Below, piece after piece: positions 25,101 to 33,891 of a stretch of DNA of 64,000 nt. The position numbers were made by a program, and so were the translations under genes. The notes beneath the pieces were generated by a model. The model was not told where the DNA came from and made no database searches. It worked only from the letters and a program-made list of their open reading frames with translations. Origin of the DNA: Streptomyces netropsis (GTDB lineage: Bacteria > Actinomycetota > Actinomycetes > Streptomycetales > Streptomycetaceae); contig NZ_JACHJG010000001.1 of the NCBI RefSeq assembly GCF_014203545.1, forward strand, positions 434,001-498,000. Direction: 5' to 3'. Numbering within the stretch: position 1 is the first letter of the stretch; each line of letters opens with the position of its first letter.

Positions 25101-26057
25101 TCATTCTCGTCCGGGACCGGGACCGGGACCGGGACCGCTCGTGGGTGGTTCAGGAAGCCAGTCGCGGGTCGGGTCGTACTCCAGCCATCGGCTTCGCCCT
25201 GCTTCCTCGGCGCAGGCGGCGGCGAGGCCGTTCAGCCCCGGGTGTCCGTTTCCGGAGCGCCACAGCAGCGACCAGGCGTACAGCGGCGTGGGATCGACCA
25301 GAGGGACGGAGCGCAACCCGGGGACCTCCGGCAGTGGCACATCGGCAGGCACCAGCGAGAAGCGGCGCGGGTCTTCCGCCACCTCGGCGAGGAAGTGGGC
25401 GAGCCCCAGGTTGATGCTGGTGGCCGTGTTCCGGATGCCGAACCGGTCGGCGAACCGGTGGAGGAAGTCGAGCCGGTCCAGCGCGCCGGGTGCCCACAGC
25501 GTGCTGTCGCGCAATTGGTCCGGCCGCAGAGCCGGTTCGGCCGCGAGCGGATGGTCCGTGCTCAGTACAGCGTCCACCGGTTCGAGGCGGACGAGGCGGT
25601 GTGCCAGCCCGGCGGGCAGCGGAGGGTGGGCTCGGCCGAAAGCCGCGTCGATGTCGCCGTGCAGCAGTGCCGTCGTCACCGACGGCAGATCGCGCCCGTG
25701 CCCCAGGGCCAGTTCCCCGGCCCGTCCGGCAACCTGGGCCAGCGTTCGCATCGGCGCGTAGAGGTGCCCCCAGACGTCTACGCGCAGCGGACGTTCCTTC
25801 CCGACTGCCGCTGCCACCGCGGCGTCGGCGGCGGCCACGGTCTGCCGGGCCGGTGCGAGAAAACGCTGTCCGGCCTCGGTGAGGCGTACGCCGTTGCCGC
25901 CGCGCTGGAACAGTTCGGTGCCGAGCAGGGATTCCAGCCGCGCGATCCTCTTGGACAGTGCCTGCTGGGAGATCGCGAGCGTCCCGGCGGCCCGACCGAA
26001 GTGCAGTTCCTCGGCGGTGCGCACAAAGGCACGTACCTGCGCCACGTCGAGATCCAT
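25101..26057 (-). CDS. LysR-family transcriptional regulator
   Basis: 318 residues from ATG 26057. The N-terminal winged helix (VRAFVRTAEELHFGRAAGTLAISQQALSKRIARLE) is typical of LysR, followed by an effector-binding domain. It is divergent from the quinone-reductase operon, and a perfect palindrome in the 89-bp gap overlaps its likely -10 box, indicating autorepression and control of the operon. The frame continues upstream to 26234, but that would run through the operator, so ATG 26057 is preferred. The C-terminus is a GP dipeptide repeat from an imperfect hexanucleotide tract (ccggga units, 25109-25135). Confidence 0.92.
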   Translation of the reverse strand: MDLDVAQVRAFVRTAEELHFGRAAGTLAISQQALSKRIARLESLLGTELFQRGGNGVRLTEAGQRFLAPARQTVAAADAAVAAAVGKERPLRVDVWGHLYAPMRTLAQVAGRAGELALGHGRDLPSVTTALLHGDIDAAFGRAHPPLPAGLAHRLVRLEPVDAVLSTDHPLAAEPALRPDQLRDSTLWAPGALDRLDFLHRFADRFGIRNTATSINLGLAHFLAEVAEDPRRFSLVPADVPLPEVPGLRSVPLVDPTPLYAWSLLWRSGNGHPGLNGLAAACAEEAGRSRWLEYDPTRDWLPEPPTSGPGPGPGPGRE

Positions 26058-26064
26058 GGCTCCC

Positions 26065-26090
26065 ACCATAGGTGACAACCAAAGGTTGTC
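26065..26090. promoter_or_regulatory. LysR operator palindrome and overlapping -10 box
   Basis: GACAACCAAAGGTTGTC at 26074-26090 is a perfect 7-bp inverted repeat with a 3-base centre. On the minus strand TATGGT (26065-26070) lies seven bases before the lysR ATG, so lysR is probably leaderless and the palindrome sits directly upstream of its -10 element. Confidence 0.75.
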
Positions 26091-26146
26091 GGCTTTGCTT
26101 GTTCGTTGTTGGATCGCGGGGTGGCCGCGGGGGTTGCATCCTCCCC

Positions 26147-27067
26147 ATGCAAAGACTGATTCCCACGGGAGATGCGGCGCGCCCGGTCGCCTTCGCCGAG
26201 GCCCCCCAGCCCGTGCCGGAGCCCGGTGAGGCACTGATCAAAGTCGAGGCGTTCGCCCCGAACCGGGGTGAGACGTTCCTTCTCGAGAACCCCCGGCCGG
26301 AGCTGCTGCCCGGCAAGGACATCGCAGGGCTCGTCGTACAGGCGGCAGCCGACGGTTCCGGCCCCGGCATCGGCACCCGCGTGGTCGGGCACCCTGCGCA
26401 GGGTGGCTGGGCCGAGTACGCCGCCGTGCCCACGCACTCGCTCGCGGTACTCCCGGACAGCATCGACAGTGCACGGGCGGCGGCTCTGCCCCTGGCCGGT
26501 ATCACCGCCCTGCGGCTGCTGCGTACGGCCGGTTCCCTGGCCGGCCGACGGGTGCTGCTGACCGGTGCCTCAGGCGGCGTCGGCCACTACGTCACCGAGC
26601 TCGCCGTCGGGGCCGGAGCCGAGCTGACCGCGGTGACGGCCACGCCGGTGCGCGGCGAGCGGCTCGCGGAACTGGGTGCGAACGTGGTGCACGAGGTCGC
26701 GGCGGCTCAGGGGCCGTTCGATGTCGTGCTGGAGTCCACGGGCGGGCCGGATCTGGCACTCGCCCTGTCGAAGGTGCGCCCGGGCGGCATGCTCGTCTGG
26801 TTCGGCCAGGCGAGCCGCACCCCGGTGTCCCTCGACTTCTTCCAACTCCTCGGCGGACCCGAGCGCGTCACGATCCAGCACTTCCACTACGCCGGTGCCC
26901 CGTACGGCTCCGATCTCTCGGCACTGGTGAGCCTCGTGGAACAGGGCCGGTTGCACCCGGAGATCGGCCGCATCTCCGACTGGGCACAGACCGCCGACAC
27001 CCTGGTCGACCTGCGAGAGCGCCGGATACGCGGCAAGGCCGTTTTGCTGACTGGAGGAGCACGATGA
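26147..27067 (+). CDS. Zinc-independent quinone oxidoreductase-like MDR protein
   Basis: 306 residues from ATG 26147. GroES-like N-terminal fold and Rossmann domain with LLTGASGGVGHYVTELA. The structural and catalytic zinc Cys/His sets of alcohol dehydrogenases are absent, so it belongs to the NADPH:quinone reductase branch. It is first in a three-gene operon with overlapping start/stop codons and divergent from its probable LysR regulator, which suggests an inducible detoxification role for quinones or enals. Confidence 0.9.
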   Translation: MQRLIPTGDAARPVAFAEAPQPVPEPGEALIKVEAFAPNRGETFLLENPRPELLPGKDIAGLVVQAAADGSGPGIGTRVVGHPAQGGWAEYAAVPTHSLAVLPDSIDSARAAALPLAGITALRLLRTAGSLAGRRVLLTGASGGVGHYVTELAVGAGAELTAVTATPVRGERLAELGANVVHEVAAAQGPFDVVLESTGGPDLALALSKVRPGGMLVWFGQASRTPVSLDFFQLLGGPERVTIQHFHYAGAPYGSDLSALVSLVEQGRLHPEIGRISDWAQTADTLVDLRERRIRGKAVLLTGGAR

Positions 27068-28056
27068 GCACCAACGAGTTCGCCGCCGCCCAGTGGACAC
27101 GCGCCACCGGTGCAGGCGTGGACCCCCACGAGTACGGGCGCGTCACCGATGGCCTCACCTCCGTCGCCGAGTGGGGGCCGTCCTTCCTTCGCACCGGACA
27201 CGACTACCTCCAGCGCGCGGAGAACGCGGGGTCATCCCGCACGGCGGGTGAGTACCTGCTGATGGCGGCCCGGTGGTTCCACCTGGCCACGCTGGCGCCG
27301 TACGCGGAAGCACACCGTGCTGCCGTCGAGGCGGATCACGCCTTGAGCAGAGCTCTCACCGTGCTGGAGCCCGGTGCGCGGCGGGTGAGCGGTGAGGGAT
27401 TCACCGGCTGGCTGCGCGGCCCCTCCGATGCGCCGGGGACCGTGGTCGTCGTCCCCGGCCTGGACTCGGCCAAGGAGGAGTTCCTCGATCTGGTGTCCGC
27501 GCTGCTGGCCAGGGGGCTGGCGGTGTTCGCGATGGACGGCCCCGGACAGGGCGTGCTCGCGGCCACCACGACCTTCGTACCGGACTACGAGCGGGTCGTG
27601 GGCCGGGTCATCGACGCCCTCGGCGTCGCACGCATCGGGCTCGTCGGCCTGAGCCTGGGCGGCTACTTCGCGGCCCGGGCCGCGGCGCTCGAGCCGCGCG
27701 TGGCGGCCGTCGCCACCGTCAGCGGTCCCTTCCGCCTCGATTGGGATGAACTGCCTCCACCGGTACGGGACATCATGGGCCGACGCGCCGGAGGAGCCGA
27801 CGCCGCCCACGAGTTCGTACGCCACGTGGACCTCGCGGCCCTGGCACCCCGCATCGCGGCCCCGCTGCTGGTCGTGGACGGTGGTCAGGACGTCATCCCC
27901 GGCGTGACGAACGGCGAGTCCCTGGCCCGTCTGGCGCCGCGCGGTACCTACCTGTCCGTCCCACACGGCGACCACCTGCTCGGTAACGCGCGGCCGGACT
28001 GGCTGCCCCATCTCAGCGACCACATCACGCACACCCTGACGGGAACACCGGCGTGA
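27064..28056 (+). CDS. Alpha/beta hydrolase (FrsA/2,6-dihydropseudooxynicotine hydrolase-like)
   Basis: 330 residues overlapping the upstream gene by ATGA. A helical cap of about 110 residues precedes the alpha/beta core. Landmarks: VVVPGLDSAKEEF (oxyanion region), the nucleophile elbow GLSLGGY, acid DGGQD and HGDHLL for the catalytic His. The large N-terminal cap is characteristic of the C-C hydrolase/pseudooxynicotine hydrolase group. The natural substrate is unknown; it presumably acts in series with the two oxidoreductases of the operon. Confidence 0.88.
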   Translation: MSTNEFAAAQWTRATGAGVDPHEYGRVTDGLTSVAEWGPSFLRTGHDYLQRAENAGSSRTAGEYLLMAARWFHLATLAPYAEAHRAAVEADHALSRALTVLEPGARRVSGEGFTGWLRGPSDAPGTVVVVPGLDSAKEEFLDLVSALLARGLAVFAMDGPGQGVLAATTTFVPDYERVVGRVIDALGVARIGLVGLSLGGYFAARAAALEPRVAAVATVSGPFRLDWDELPPPVRDIMGRRAGGADAAHEFVRHVDLAALAPRIAAPLLVVDGGQDVIPGVTNGESLARLAPRGTYLSVPHGDHLLGNARPDWLPHLSDHITHTLTGTPA

Positions 28057-28799
28057 ACCGCTTCACCGGGAAGACCGTTCTCATCACCGGCGGCACCAGC
28101 GGCATGGGTCTGGCGACCGCACACCGCCTCGTCGCCGAAGGCGCCCACGTCATCGTCACCGGCCGCACCCGTGCACGGGTGGACTCCGCAGCCCACCAGC
28201 TCGGCCCCAACGCCTCGGGGATCGTGGCCGACGTCGCCGACCTCGGCGCGGTGGACGCGCTGATGGAGACCGTCCGGGACCGTCACGGACAGTTGGACAG
28301 CCTCTTCGCGAACGCGGGCACCGGCACGTTCCTGCCGTTCGAGAACATCACCGAGCCGGACTTCGACCACGGCATCGACGTCAACTTCAAGGGCGTGTTC
28401 TTCACCGTCCAAAAGGCACTGCCGCTCCTGGCGGACGGAGGCTCGATCGTCATCAACGCCTCCTGGACCCTCCACCGGGGCAACAGCGTCCTGACCCTCT
28501 ACTCGGCGACCAAAGCCGCCGTGCACAACCTGGCCCGAACCCTCGCCGCCGGACTCGCCCCGCGCGGCATCCGCGTCAACTCCGTCAGCCCCGGCTACAT
28601 CGACACCCCGATGTACCCCGTCGCCGCGCTGACCACGGCGGAGGCAGAGGCGGTCACCGGCCAGATCGTCGCCGGCCGCTTCGGCCGACCGGAAGAGGTG
28701 GCCGCGGCTGTCGCGTTCCTCGCCTCGGCCGACGCGTCCTACATCAACGGTCAGGATCTCGTCATCGACGGTGGCCTGGTCGGTGCCGTGCCTGCCTGA
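28053..28799 (+). CDS. SDR family oxidoreductase
   Basis: 248 residues, last gene of the LysR-controlled operon, starting at a GTG that overlaps the upstream stop. Classical SDR motifs: TGGTSGMG, an FANAG variant of NNAG, catalytic Ser in INASWT and YSATK, with the C-terminal IDGGLVG tail. The TGR(T)R segment after strand two favours NADP(H). The substrate is not readable; context suggests a ketone or hydroxy compound produced by the other operon enzymes. Confidence 0.92.
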   Translation: MNRFTGKTVLITGGTSGMGLATAHRLVAEGAHVIVTGRTRARVDSAAHQLGPNASGIVADVADLGAVDALMETVRDRHGQLDSLFANAGTGTFLPFENITEPDFDHGIDVNFKGVFFTVQKALPLLADGGSIVINASWTLHRGNSVLTLYSATKAAVHNLARTLAAGLAPRGIRVNSVSPGYIDTPMYPVAALTTAEAEAVTGQIVAGRFGRPEEVAAAVAFLASADASYINGQDLVIDGGLVGAVPA

Positions 28800-28807
28800 A
28801 CCGGGTA

Positions 28808-29797
28808 TCAGAACGGACCCTTCTCCAGCTTGAGGGGCTGGAAGGGGTTCCCCGGTCCGTGAAGCTCGTTCTGGACGGGGTCCGCCGGTCCGTTATTCGT
28901 CGGCAACACAACCGACTCGTAGCGTTGCGCCTGGCCGGCCACCTTCGTCTTGTAACCGTCGCCCAGCTTGACGGGATACCATCCGTCGCTTGTTCCGCTG
29001 GTGATGTTCACCTCGACCCCGAATTCACAGTCGTTCGTTCCCGTGAAGAAGTAGAGGTCGAAGGAACGGGAATCTGCCTGCTTCCCGCCGTCAAGGTAGA
29101 TGCCCTTCGAGAAGGCGTTCCCCTTGGCTCGCCAGACTTCCGCCTTCGTGGCGGAGCCGGAATCGTCTTTCCCTTCGTTTCTTCTCGGTCTGGGGACGGG
29201 TTCCGTGAGGTCGAAGACAACCTCCGTGGGTTCGATCTCTTCGCCACCGTCCCCGATGGGCGGCGGGACGACAGCGGTCCCCGCGTACCGCGTCGGCTGA
29301 CACTTGAGATCGGCGATCCGCATGTTCTGGACCACCACGGTTCCCTCATGGAGCGGCGACAAGGTGATCCTGGTCGCTTCCACCCCGACGGGAGCGACCC
29401 GGTTCTTGGCGAACCATTTCGCGTACGCATCGGTCCCGTAGACCGCCGATTTTCCGTCCGCCAGATCAGTGGTTCGACCGGGGAAGGCGAAGCGGGCGCC
29501 GTAGAAGGCAGGGGCCCCGGCCACGCTCGCGATCGGCGGGCCCGCTTCCTTCTTCTTGTCCTCCGCCGCCTCCCCCTTCTCCCGATCCTCCGCTTCCCTC
29601 GCGATCTTCGCTGAATCCTCGCCGGCCTTCGTGCTGCGATCCTGGTACCAGAGGCCGAAAATCACTCCAGGTACCGCGACCAAGGCACTTAAGCCGCCGA
29701 CCACGGCCATGACCTTGACCGTCTTCTTCCAGCGCGGGGTTTCCTGGTCCGGTCCGCCGTTCGGCGCCGCCGGAGGTGGAGGTGGAGATGCGGTCAT
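28808..29797 (-). CDS. Single-pass membrane protein with coiled coil, unknown function
   Basis: 329 residues. A Pro-rich cytoplasmic N-terminus, one membrane span (VMAVVGGLSALVAVPGVIFGLWY, ~30-55), a short charged coiled coil (EDSAKIAREAEDREKGEAAEDKKKE) and an extracytoplasmic beta-rich domain of about 220 residues ending GNPFQPLKLEKGPF. I do not recognise the domain; similar proteins occur in Streptomyces as hypotheticals. A TTA codon in the membrane span predicts bldA dependence. It ends 9 bp after the convergent SDR gene. Confidence 0.75.
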   Translation of the reverse strand: MTASPPPPPAAPNGGPDQETPRWKKTVKVMAVVGGLSALVAVPGVIFGLWYQDRSTKAGEDSAKIAREAEDREKGEAAEDKKKEAGPPIASVAGAPAFYGARFAFPGRTTDLADGKSAVYGTDAYAKWFAKNRVAPVGVEATRITLSPLHEGTVVVQNMRIADLKCQPTRYAGTAVVPPPIGDGGEEIEPTEVVFDLTEPVPRPRRNEGKDDSGSATKAEVWRAKGNAFSKGIYLDGGKQADSRSFDLYFFTGTNDCEFGVEVNITSGTSDGWYPVKLGDGYKTKVAGQAQRYESVVLPTNNGPADPVQNELHGPGNPFQPLKLEKGPF

Positions 29798-29938
29798 CGT
29801 TTCCCCCGAGTGTTCTTCTGCTGTCCGAGGTCGACGTTCTAGCAGAAGGTGCGCACCCCATCAACTCATCGAAAGATCAAATGCGTTGACTGCCGACTCT
29901 GGGTGGCCGGAATTGCGTCACTCCTTGGAGTGAGCCGC

Positions 29939-30133
29939 TCAGCGGTTGAACGCGCCCGTCACGAGTGCTTCGCGGAAGGCGTTCCAGGGGGTGGGGGCAA
30001 GCCGGATGATCGGGCCTTCGGGGATCTTGGAGTCCCGTATCGCCACGATGTCGGGGATGTTGGTGGCTATCTCTACGCACTCGACTTCGGGGTTACTGAA
30101 GCTCGATTTGCGGAACCGGAAAACCGACTGCAT
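29939..30133 (-). CDS. DUF397 small protein (WhiJ-partner type)
   Basis: 64 residues: FRKSSFSNPEVECVEIATN...IAIRDSK...PIIRLAPTPWNAFREAL is the standard DUF397 pattern. These proteins are found next to Xre-DUF5753 regulators such as WhiJ/AbaA in Streptomyces and are thought to counteract them. Here the start codon directly abuts the stop of the Xre gene, so the pair is co-translated. Confidence 0.93.
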   Translation of the reverse strand: MQSVFRFRKSSFSNPEVECVEIATNIPDIVAIRDSKIPEGPIIRLAPTPWNAFREALVTGAFNR

Positions 30134-30979
30134 CTACGTTTCCTTGCTCATGGCGCCGATGAACGCACGTGAGTCGGCAGGGCTGAGGGCCGCCTTGGCG
30201 ACGTTGTCGAAGAGCGCGGCGTGCCGTGCGGTCTCCTCGCCACCCTCGGCCCAGCGCTGGGTGAGCGGTACCTCCATGTACATCACGTCCATCGCACCGG
30301 CGTCGGCGAACGAGAGGATGTTGATGGCGGCGCCCAGCGCCATGTGTGTTCCGGCGCTGAAGGGCAGTACCTGAAGGGTGATGTTCGGCTTCCTGGAGAC
30401 TTGCACCAAGTGTTCCAACTGACCTCCCATCACGTCGCGTCCTCCCACAACGCACCGTAGCGCGGCTTCGTGCACAACGGCCCAGAGGGCGAGCGGGGGA
30501 GAGTCGACCAACCGGCGTTGGCGCTCGATCCTCGCGGCCACAAAGTGTTCGTCCGGCCGGAGGGCATGGATGTAATCGGGGGTCTGAAGCAGCCCCGGGA
30601 CGTAGGACACTTGCCACGTCTTGATCGAGGTCGCGACGTTCTCCAGCTCGATGTACGCCTTCATGTTCTTGGGGAGGTCGTTCCACCAGCCCTTCACCTT
30701 GCGGCGCTCGCGGTCGAGACGGGCCAGCTCCAGCAGGCCGCCCACCATGGTCGGTTCAACCACCCCGTACAGCTCGCACAGCGCCCGGATGTCCGGATCC
30801 CGCATCGGCACCCAGCCGCGTTCCATCTTGGCGACCTTCGCCGTCGACGCGGTCAGCGCCTTCGCAGCCTGTCCCTGGGTGAAGCCCGCCTGGGTTCGGA
30901 GCTGGAGCAGCTCGCCGCCGAGTCTGCGGCCGAGGACGGTTGAGACGCGGTTGTCCTGGGCGGATTGATCCTCTGTCAC
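30134..30979 (-). CDS. Xre-family DNA-binding protein with DUF5753 (WhiJ-like)
   Basis: 281 residues. N-terminal helix-turn-helix (LGGELLQLRTQAGFTQGQAAKALTASTAKVAKMERG, ~22-58) and a C-terminal DUF5753 domain (SYVPGLLQTPDYIHAL ... ITLQVLPFSAG ... DVMYMEVP). With the DUF397 gene behind it and a divergent HATPase gene in front it forms the WhiJ/AbaA-type module that Streptomyces genomes carry in many copies and that influences development and antibiotic production. Targets are unknown. Confidence 0.93.
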   Translation of the reverse strand: MTEDQSAQDNRVSTVLGRRLGGELLQLRTQAGFTQGQAAKALTASTAKVAKMERGWVPMRDPDIRALCELYGVVEPTMVGGLLELARLDRERRKVKGWWNDLPKNMKAYIELENVATSIKTWQVSYVPGLLQTPDYIHALRPDEHFVAARIERQRRLVDSPPLALWAVVHEAALRCVVGGRDVMGGQLEHLVQVSRKPNITLQVLPFSAGTHMALGAAINILSFADAGAMDVMYMEVPLTQRWAEGGEETARHAALFDNVAKAALSPADSRAFIGAMSKET

Positions 30980-31167
30980 GTTCCCAACTCCTCGCGTTTG
31001 CGCGCCCAGTCTGGATCTCTCGGGACTGCGGTCGCAACACGTTGGGATAATTTTCCCCGGGATCGGTTGAACGGATCACATCGACAGCCGTACGGTCCGT
31101 AGCGAACCGATCGCGCCACGCAAATCAGCCACGCGCGCCGATCCCCCACGCCCGGAGGAGACCGAAA

Positions 31168-31638
31168 ATGCTCGCTCCCGAGGAAGCCCCCCAGCCCGTT
31201 CACTACGACCGCGTGAACTACCCGTCCAGCCTTCAGTGCGTCGCCATCGCCCGTCGCCACACCGCCCGTCTGGTCGACGTCTGGGGGTATCCCGAGGCCT
31301 CCGACGACGCCGCCGTCCTGCTGTCCGAGCTGGCGGGCAACGCCGTGCAGCACGGGCGGCTGCGAGGGCGGCTCTTCCAAGTGGAGCTGACCGTCACCGG
31401 GGCCGTCACTGGGGCCGTGACCGGGGCCGTCACCGGCCCCGACAAGGCATCCACCCTGCGGATCGCCGTCTCCGACGCGCGCGGCGAGATCCTGCCGAGG
31501 CCCCGGCACGCCACGCCGGAGGACGAATTCGGCAGGGGTTTGTTGATCATTCGTACGCTGGCCACGCGCTGGGGCGTGGCTCGGCGGACCGTGGGAAAAA
31601 CGGTCTGGTGCGAGTTGGATCTTGGCGGATGCGGTTAG
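31168..31638 (+). CDS. RsbW-like ATP-binding protein (HATPase_c_2)
   Basis: 156 residues with a strong GGAGGAG ribosome site. GHKL-fold motifs: N-box LLSELAGNAVQHG, SDARGEILP and GRGLLIIRTLATRWGV. Such proteins are anti-sigma-type serine kinases and are the usual third partner of WhiJ/DUF397 modules, here divergent from the Xre gene by about 190 bp. Between the N-box and next strand three 12-bp repeats (ggggccgtSacY, about 31401-31436) encode a repeated VTGA tract that lengthens the loop. Confidence 0.9.
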   Translation: MLAPEEAPQPVHYDRVNYPSSLQCVAIARRHTARLVDVWGYPEASDDAAVLLSELAGNAVQHGRLRGRLFQVELTVTGAVTGAVTGAVTGPDKASTLRIAVSDARGEILPRPRHATPEDEFGRGLLIIRTLATRWGVARRTVGKTVWCELDLGGCG

Positions 31639-31674
31639 CCTGTCGCTTACCTTCCTGACGTGGTGGGGGTTCTT

Positions 31675-32604
31675 GTGCGTTTCTCCCGGTGGAGCCGAGG
31701 CCCGTGGGTTCGGGCCGTGCTCGCGGGGCTGTATGTCGTCGCGCTCGCCGCTGCCGTGCCGCACGGGGCCGGTGGGCACGGGCGGGACGGCAAATGGTCG
31801 AGCGAGGAGGCCCAGCGGTTCTGGGGGCCCTCGCGGATGTCGGCGTCGACGACGGCCGGGGACGGCGAGGACGACGACGCCGAGTCCCCGGCGCAGCGGA
31901 TCACGGGGAGCGCGCGGCACTTCGACGGGGTTCCGTCGGTGGGAGTGCTGTTCTACGTCGGCGAGGACATGAAGGACCACCACTGCACGGCCAGCGTGGT
32001 GCACAGCCCCAAGGGCAATCTGCTCATCACCGCCGGGCACTGTTCGGTCGGCGACGACGCGGCCTTCGTACCGGACTACCAGCGCGGCAAGGACAAGCAG
32101 CCCTACGGGGTGTGGGCGGTGGACCGTACGTTCGTCGATCCCCGGCGTGAGGACTACGGCGACGGCTCCGATCTGGACTTCGCCTTCGCCACCGTCAAGC
32201 CCGATGTCCGGGGACGGCAGATCGAGCGCGTCACGGGCGCCAACCGGCTGACCCGTACGCCCGGGTACGTCAACCGGGTGACCGTCATCGGCTATCCGAA
32301 CTCCGAAGACGACCCCGCCGACCAGGCCATTCGCTGTACGACCCTGACGTCTCGGCTCGAAGACCACAAGCAGCTGCGGATCCGCTGTGACGGCTTCTAC
32401 TCGGGCACGTCGGGGAGCCCCTGGCTCGCTCACTTCAGCGAGAAGACGAAGACGGGCGAGCTGATCGGGGTGCTCGGCGGGCTGAACGGCGGCGGCCCCG
32501 ACGGCGACGACAGCGACCAGCTGTCGTACAGCCCGGTCAACGACGAAGAGATCTTCAAGCTCTACCTGGACGCGATCAACGGCCGCGAGCCGCGTCGGTC
32601 CTGA
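31675..32604 (+). CDS. Secreted trypsin-like serine protease
   Basis: 309 residues from GTG 31675 behind a G-run. An N-terminal membrane/signal segment (AVLAGLYVVALAAAV) precedes a chymotrypsin-fold domain. Catalytic triad: His in LITAGHCSVG, Asp in GSDLDFAFA and Ser in YSGTSGSPWLA. The conserved Cys pairs (HHCTAS/GHC; IRCTT/IRCDG) are present. It resembles V8/glutamyl-endopeptidase-like extracellular proteases of Streptomyces. The function of the pro-like region before VPSVGVLFYVG is not known. Confidence 0.9.
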   Translation: MRFSRWSRGPWVRAVLAGLYVVALAAAVPHGAGGHGRDGKWSSEEAQRFWGPSRMSASTTAGDGEDDDAESPAQRITGSARHFDGVPSVGVLFYVGEDMKDHHCTASVVHSPKGNLLITAGHCSVGDDAAFVPDYQRGKDKQPYGVWAVDRTFVDPRREDYGDGSDLDFAFATVKPDVRGRQIERVTGANRLTRTPGYVNRVTVIGYPNSEDDPADQAIRCTTLTSRLEDHKQLRIRCDGFYSGTSGSPWLAHFSEKTKTGELIGVLGGLNGGGPDGDDSDQLSYSPVNDEEIFKLYLDAINGREPRRS

Positions 32605-32618
32605 GTTCCGGGATTTCC

Positions 32619-32945
32619 TCAGTCCTCGCCCGGCTCGTACAGGGGGAGGAAGTGGATGACCGGCTCCTCGTACGGGTGGGCGGCGCGGACGGCGCGGAGG
32701 ACGGCGGCGGCCTGGTCCGTGTCGCAGAAGGACTCGATGCGGCTCTCCGTGGCGTGTTGCAGGACGCCGACCTCCCCGTCGTACGGGTCGGCGCCCGGCA
32801 TCGGCTGCCACGTGCCGTCGATGCGCCAGACGCTGGTGCAGCGCTCGTAACCGCCGACTCGTCCCGCGCCGGAGGCGTGGAGGGCGGCCGTCACCTTCTC
32901 GACGTGGTCGTCCGGAACGGATATCTCGATCTTCAGGCGTGCCAT
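32619..32945 (-). CDS. YqfO/NIF3-type cyclic-fold small protein
   Basis: 108 residues: LKIEISVPDDHVEKVTAALHASGAGRVGGYERCTSVWRI...GTWQPMPGADPYDG ... AAHPYEEPVIHFLPL. This is the PII/CutA-like insert domain found inside NIF3/YqgF-type proteins and also as stand-alone ORFs in actinobacteria. Its biochemical role is not established. It is convergent with the protease gene. Confidence 0.85.
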   Translation of the reverse strand: MARLKIEISVPDDHVEKVTAALHASGAGRVGGYERCTSVWRIDGTWQPMPGADPYDGEVGVLQHATESRIESFCDTDQAAAVLRAVRAAHPYEEPVIHFLPLYEPGED

Positions 32946-33058
32946 GGCCGGACCTTAACAAGTGCCGCCACTGCGCCGTTCGGATCACTGTCGAGCGTCG
33001 CTGACCTCCTCGTACGTGCCCCGCGGTGTCCACTGGGCGTCTCGGCGAGGAGGGCTTG

Positions 33059-33790
33059 ATGGACGGGCTGAAGAACGCGGGCGGCGGAAACGGGCCCGTC
33101 CCGACGTCGGAGGAGATCCAGGCCAGGATCGGCAAGCGGCTGGACGACGTCGCCAAGATCCTGGCCGGAGCCCTGGTCGCCGTGGCCGGGGTGATGACCG
33201 CGCTCGGGCTCAACAGCGAGTTCGTGTTCGTCGCTCTCAACAACGAGTCGTGGCCGATCTACGTGGCCTCGCTCTGCGCCATCATCGCCATTGTGTGCAG
33301 CATCGTGGCGCTGCTCATCCACCCCACACAGCGGGGCAACATGTGGGAGACCGTCGTGCTCGTCCTCGGGGTGGTCTTCTACATGGTTTCCCTGAGCGTG
33401 GCGGTGATCGGCGCGGCCAGGGCCGCCGGCGGGAACGGACGGCCGACGATCACCGACGTCAAGCTCGAAGGTCCGCGGTCCGATCTGAAATTGAGCTTCG
33501 ACGTGCATGCCGACGGTGTCGAGACGTGGGCGAGCCTTGCCGTGTACGTCGAATCGGTGGACGCCCGGAGCGAGCAGCTCGACGGTTCCGACCTCTACGA
33601 GAGCTCGCTGCGGCCGAATGACAAGGGTGTGGTCGAGCAGCGGATCTCCCTGCCGATCTCACCCCCGGCACGCGCGGTCGGTGTCGCGATCACAGCCCTC
33701 AACGCGGGCGAAAAGGACACGGAGGACAACTGCCAGGCCCGCACGGAGCGTGGCCCGGCGTGCACGACTCTTCGGCTCCCCGGGAGCTGA
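33059..33790 (+). CDS. Three-span membrane protein, unknown function
   Basis: 243 residues from ATG 33059 behind gaggaggg. Three membrane spans (~30-50, 62-85, 100-122) are followed by an extracytoplasmic beta-rich domain (ITDVKLEGPRSDLKLSFDVHADG...), which resembles an immunoglobulin-like sandwich. I recognise no family. It stands alone between the convergent YqfO gene and the minus-strand lyase operon. Confidence 0.7.
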   Translation: MDGLKNAGGGNGPVPTSEEIQARIGKRLDDVAKILAGALVAVAGVMTALGLNSEFVFVALNNESWPIYVASLCAIIAIVCSIVALLIHPTQRGNMWETVVLVLGVVFYMVSLSVAVIGAARAAGGNGRPTITDVKLEGPRSDLKLSFDVHADGVETWASLAVYVESVDARSEQLDGSDLYESSLRPNDKGVVEQRISLPISPPARAVGVAITALNAGEKDTEDNCQARTERGPACTTLRLPGS

Positions 33791-33891
33791 CCTGGGCCCG
33801 CGGCGTGGCCAGGGTGACCGTGCCGGGGAAGACGGCGACGCAGGGGTCGGCCGCCTTCCCCGGCAGGTCCGGCCGGGAGCCGGGTCGTTGG

